Assembly: GCF_011075055.1 (NCBI RefSeq)
Contig: NC_058145.1
Location: 5,799,228 to 5,863,227 of the forward strand
Source: Mangifera indica
Taxonomy: Eukaryota > Streptophyta > Magnoliopsida > Sapindales > Anacardiaceae
Reading direction: 5' to 3'
DNA length: 64,000 nucleotides
Made by a program: the position numbers and the translations under genes. Shown piece after piece: positions 63,484 to 64,000 of the stretch; the stretch's first letter is position 1; each line of letters begins with the position of its first letter. The notes under the pieces are model-generated. The model searched no databases and was not told where the DNA came from. It saw nothing but the letters and a program-made list of their open reading frames with translations.

Positions 63484-64000
63484 TAATTTTATACCAAGAG
63501 AAAAGGATTTACAATGGCTTATCTAGGACAAAGCCCCTAGATTTAGCCTAATCATGCAATCCTAGGACAAACCCCTAGGTATTGCAAATAACACAAGAAC
63601 AAAAGAACAAAAGCATTACATATAAACTCCAAATATCACCATTCATCTAAACAAAATCAGTCTACATGGACTACATGAAAATCGAAGGGGAGAAACCCCA
63701 TTTGCTTGCAATGTATTCATTTCCTCTAGTCTTGCTTACCTTGTTCAAGCATGTCACCCGAACTCTAACACATTCCTTTATAAGCGCCATTACTCTTTCC
63801 CTCGGTAGACCTCCTCTTCCAAAGCAAATGTCATTTCTAACCTTCCAAATATAATAGATGGCAGCACCGAAGCTTAACTTGCTCACAATGTTCTTAAAGT
63901 TGTCTTTCTTCCATTTTCTAGCCAAGTCCGTGACCAAGGAGATCCAAGGCTGGGGGAGAATTAGTTGATGACAAAGGTTAAGAATTTCATACCAAATTTG
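63463..64000 (-). mobile_element. LINE L5, 3' part, continues past the window
   Basis: A poly-T start (63463-63474), the shared LINE 3' UTR on the minus strand, then ORF2 C-terminal codons to the window edge. The sequence is almost the same as the L4 3' end (58197-58712), so L4 and L5 are recent sisters. The target duplication lies outside the window. Confidence 0.92.
63671..64000 (-). CDS. LINE L5 ORF2 C-terminus (partial)
   Basis: The minus-strand frame from the window edge to the stop reads the last about 110 residues of ORF2: NLCHQLILPQPWISLVTDLARKWKK, IYYIWKVRNDICFGRGGLPRERV, ending WGFSPSIFM. By eye it differs from L4 at one residue (MALIKE against MVLIKE). It is open across the visible part. 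Confidence 0.88.
   Translation of the reverse strand, partial: QIWYEILNLCHQLILPQPWISLVTDLARKWKKDNFKNIVSKLSFGAAIYYIWKVRNDICFGRGGLPRERVMALIKECVRVRVTCLNKVSKTRGNEYIASKWGFSPSIFM

Overview
The window is plant nuclear DNA (most likely a dicot) made almost entirely of nested retrotransposons. The evidence is an AT-rich composition, Ty3/gypsy elements primed by initiator tRNA-Met (TGGTATCAGAGC-type binding sites), Ty1/copia remnants and L1-type LINEs whose ORF2 ends in a zf-RVT-like C-terminus. I found no complete host gene, no rRNA or tRNA gene and no CRISPR array.

Layout, left to right. 1-2125: flank and a copia-type LTR. 2126-9820: element A, a decayed Tekay/Del-like Ty3 element on the minus strand. 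9821-14108: the least repetitive part, with a copia gag fragment, a 380-bp tandem duplication and AT simple repeats. 14109-14549: a foldback element with about 135-bp inverted repeats. 14550-15766: LINE L1. 15905-17712: copia element F. 17713-22407: minus-strand element C' (family C), with the internally deleted LINE L2 inside it. 22408-29134: element B1, complete, with near-identical LTRs and target duplication TTCTC. 29154-29690: an inverted piece of family C LTR. 31175-46280: Tekay-like element D on the minus strand, holding LINE L3 in its 3' LTR and the nearly complete plus-strand element C1 (36764-43469, target duplication ATTTA) in its RT gene. 46281-63462: element E (CRM-like, plus strand), split by a tandem family C array (47269-61312, target duplication AGTTG). 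That array holds a solo LTR of family B (B2, target duplication TTAAC), which in turn holds LINE L4 with an intact ORF2. 63463-64000: the 3' end of LINE L5.

The insertion order can be read from target duplications: D before C1; E before the C2/C3 array, then B2, then L4; F before C', then B1 and L2. Families B, C and E share one gag-pol plan: capsid, CCHC knuckle, DSG protease, YFDD reverse transcriptase, RNase H and DD35E integrase. In B1 and C1 the pol frame runs past the polypurine tract into the 3' LTR. Clade names (Tekay/Del, CRM-like) rest on recognising protein motifs and have not been tested by phylogeny. Nonsense codons in the decayed copies are mostly C-to-T changes, as expected of methylated, silenced repeats.
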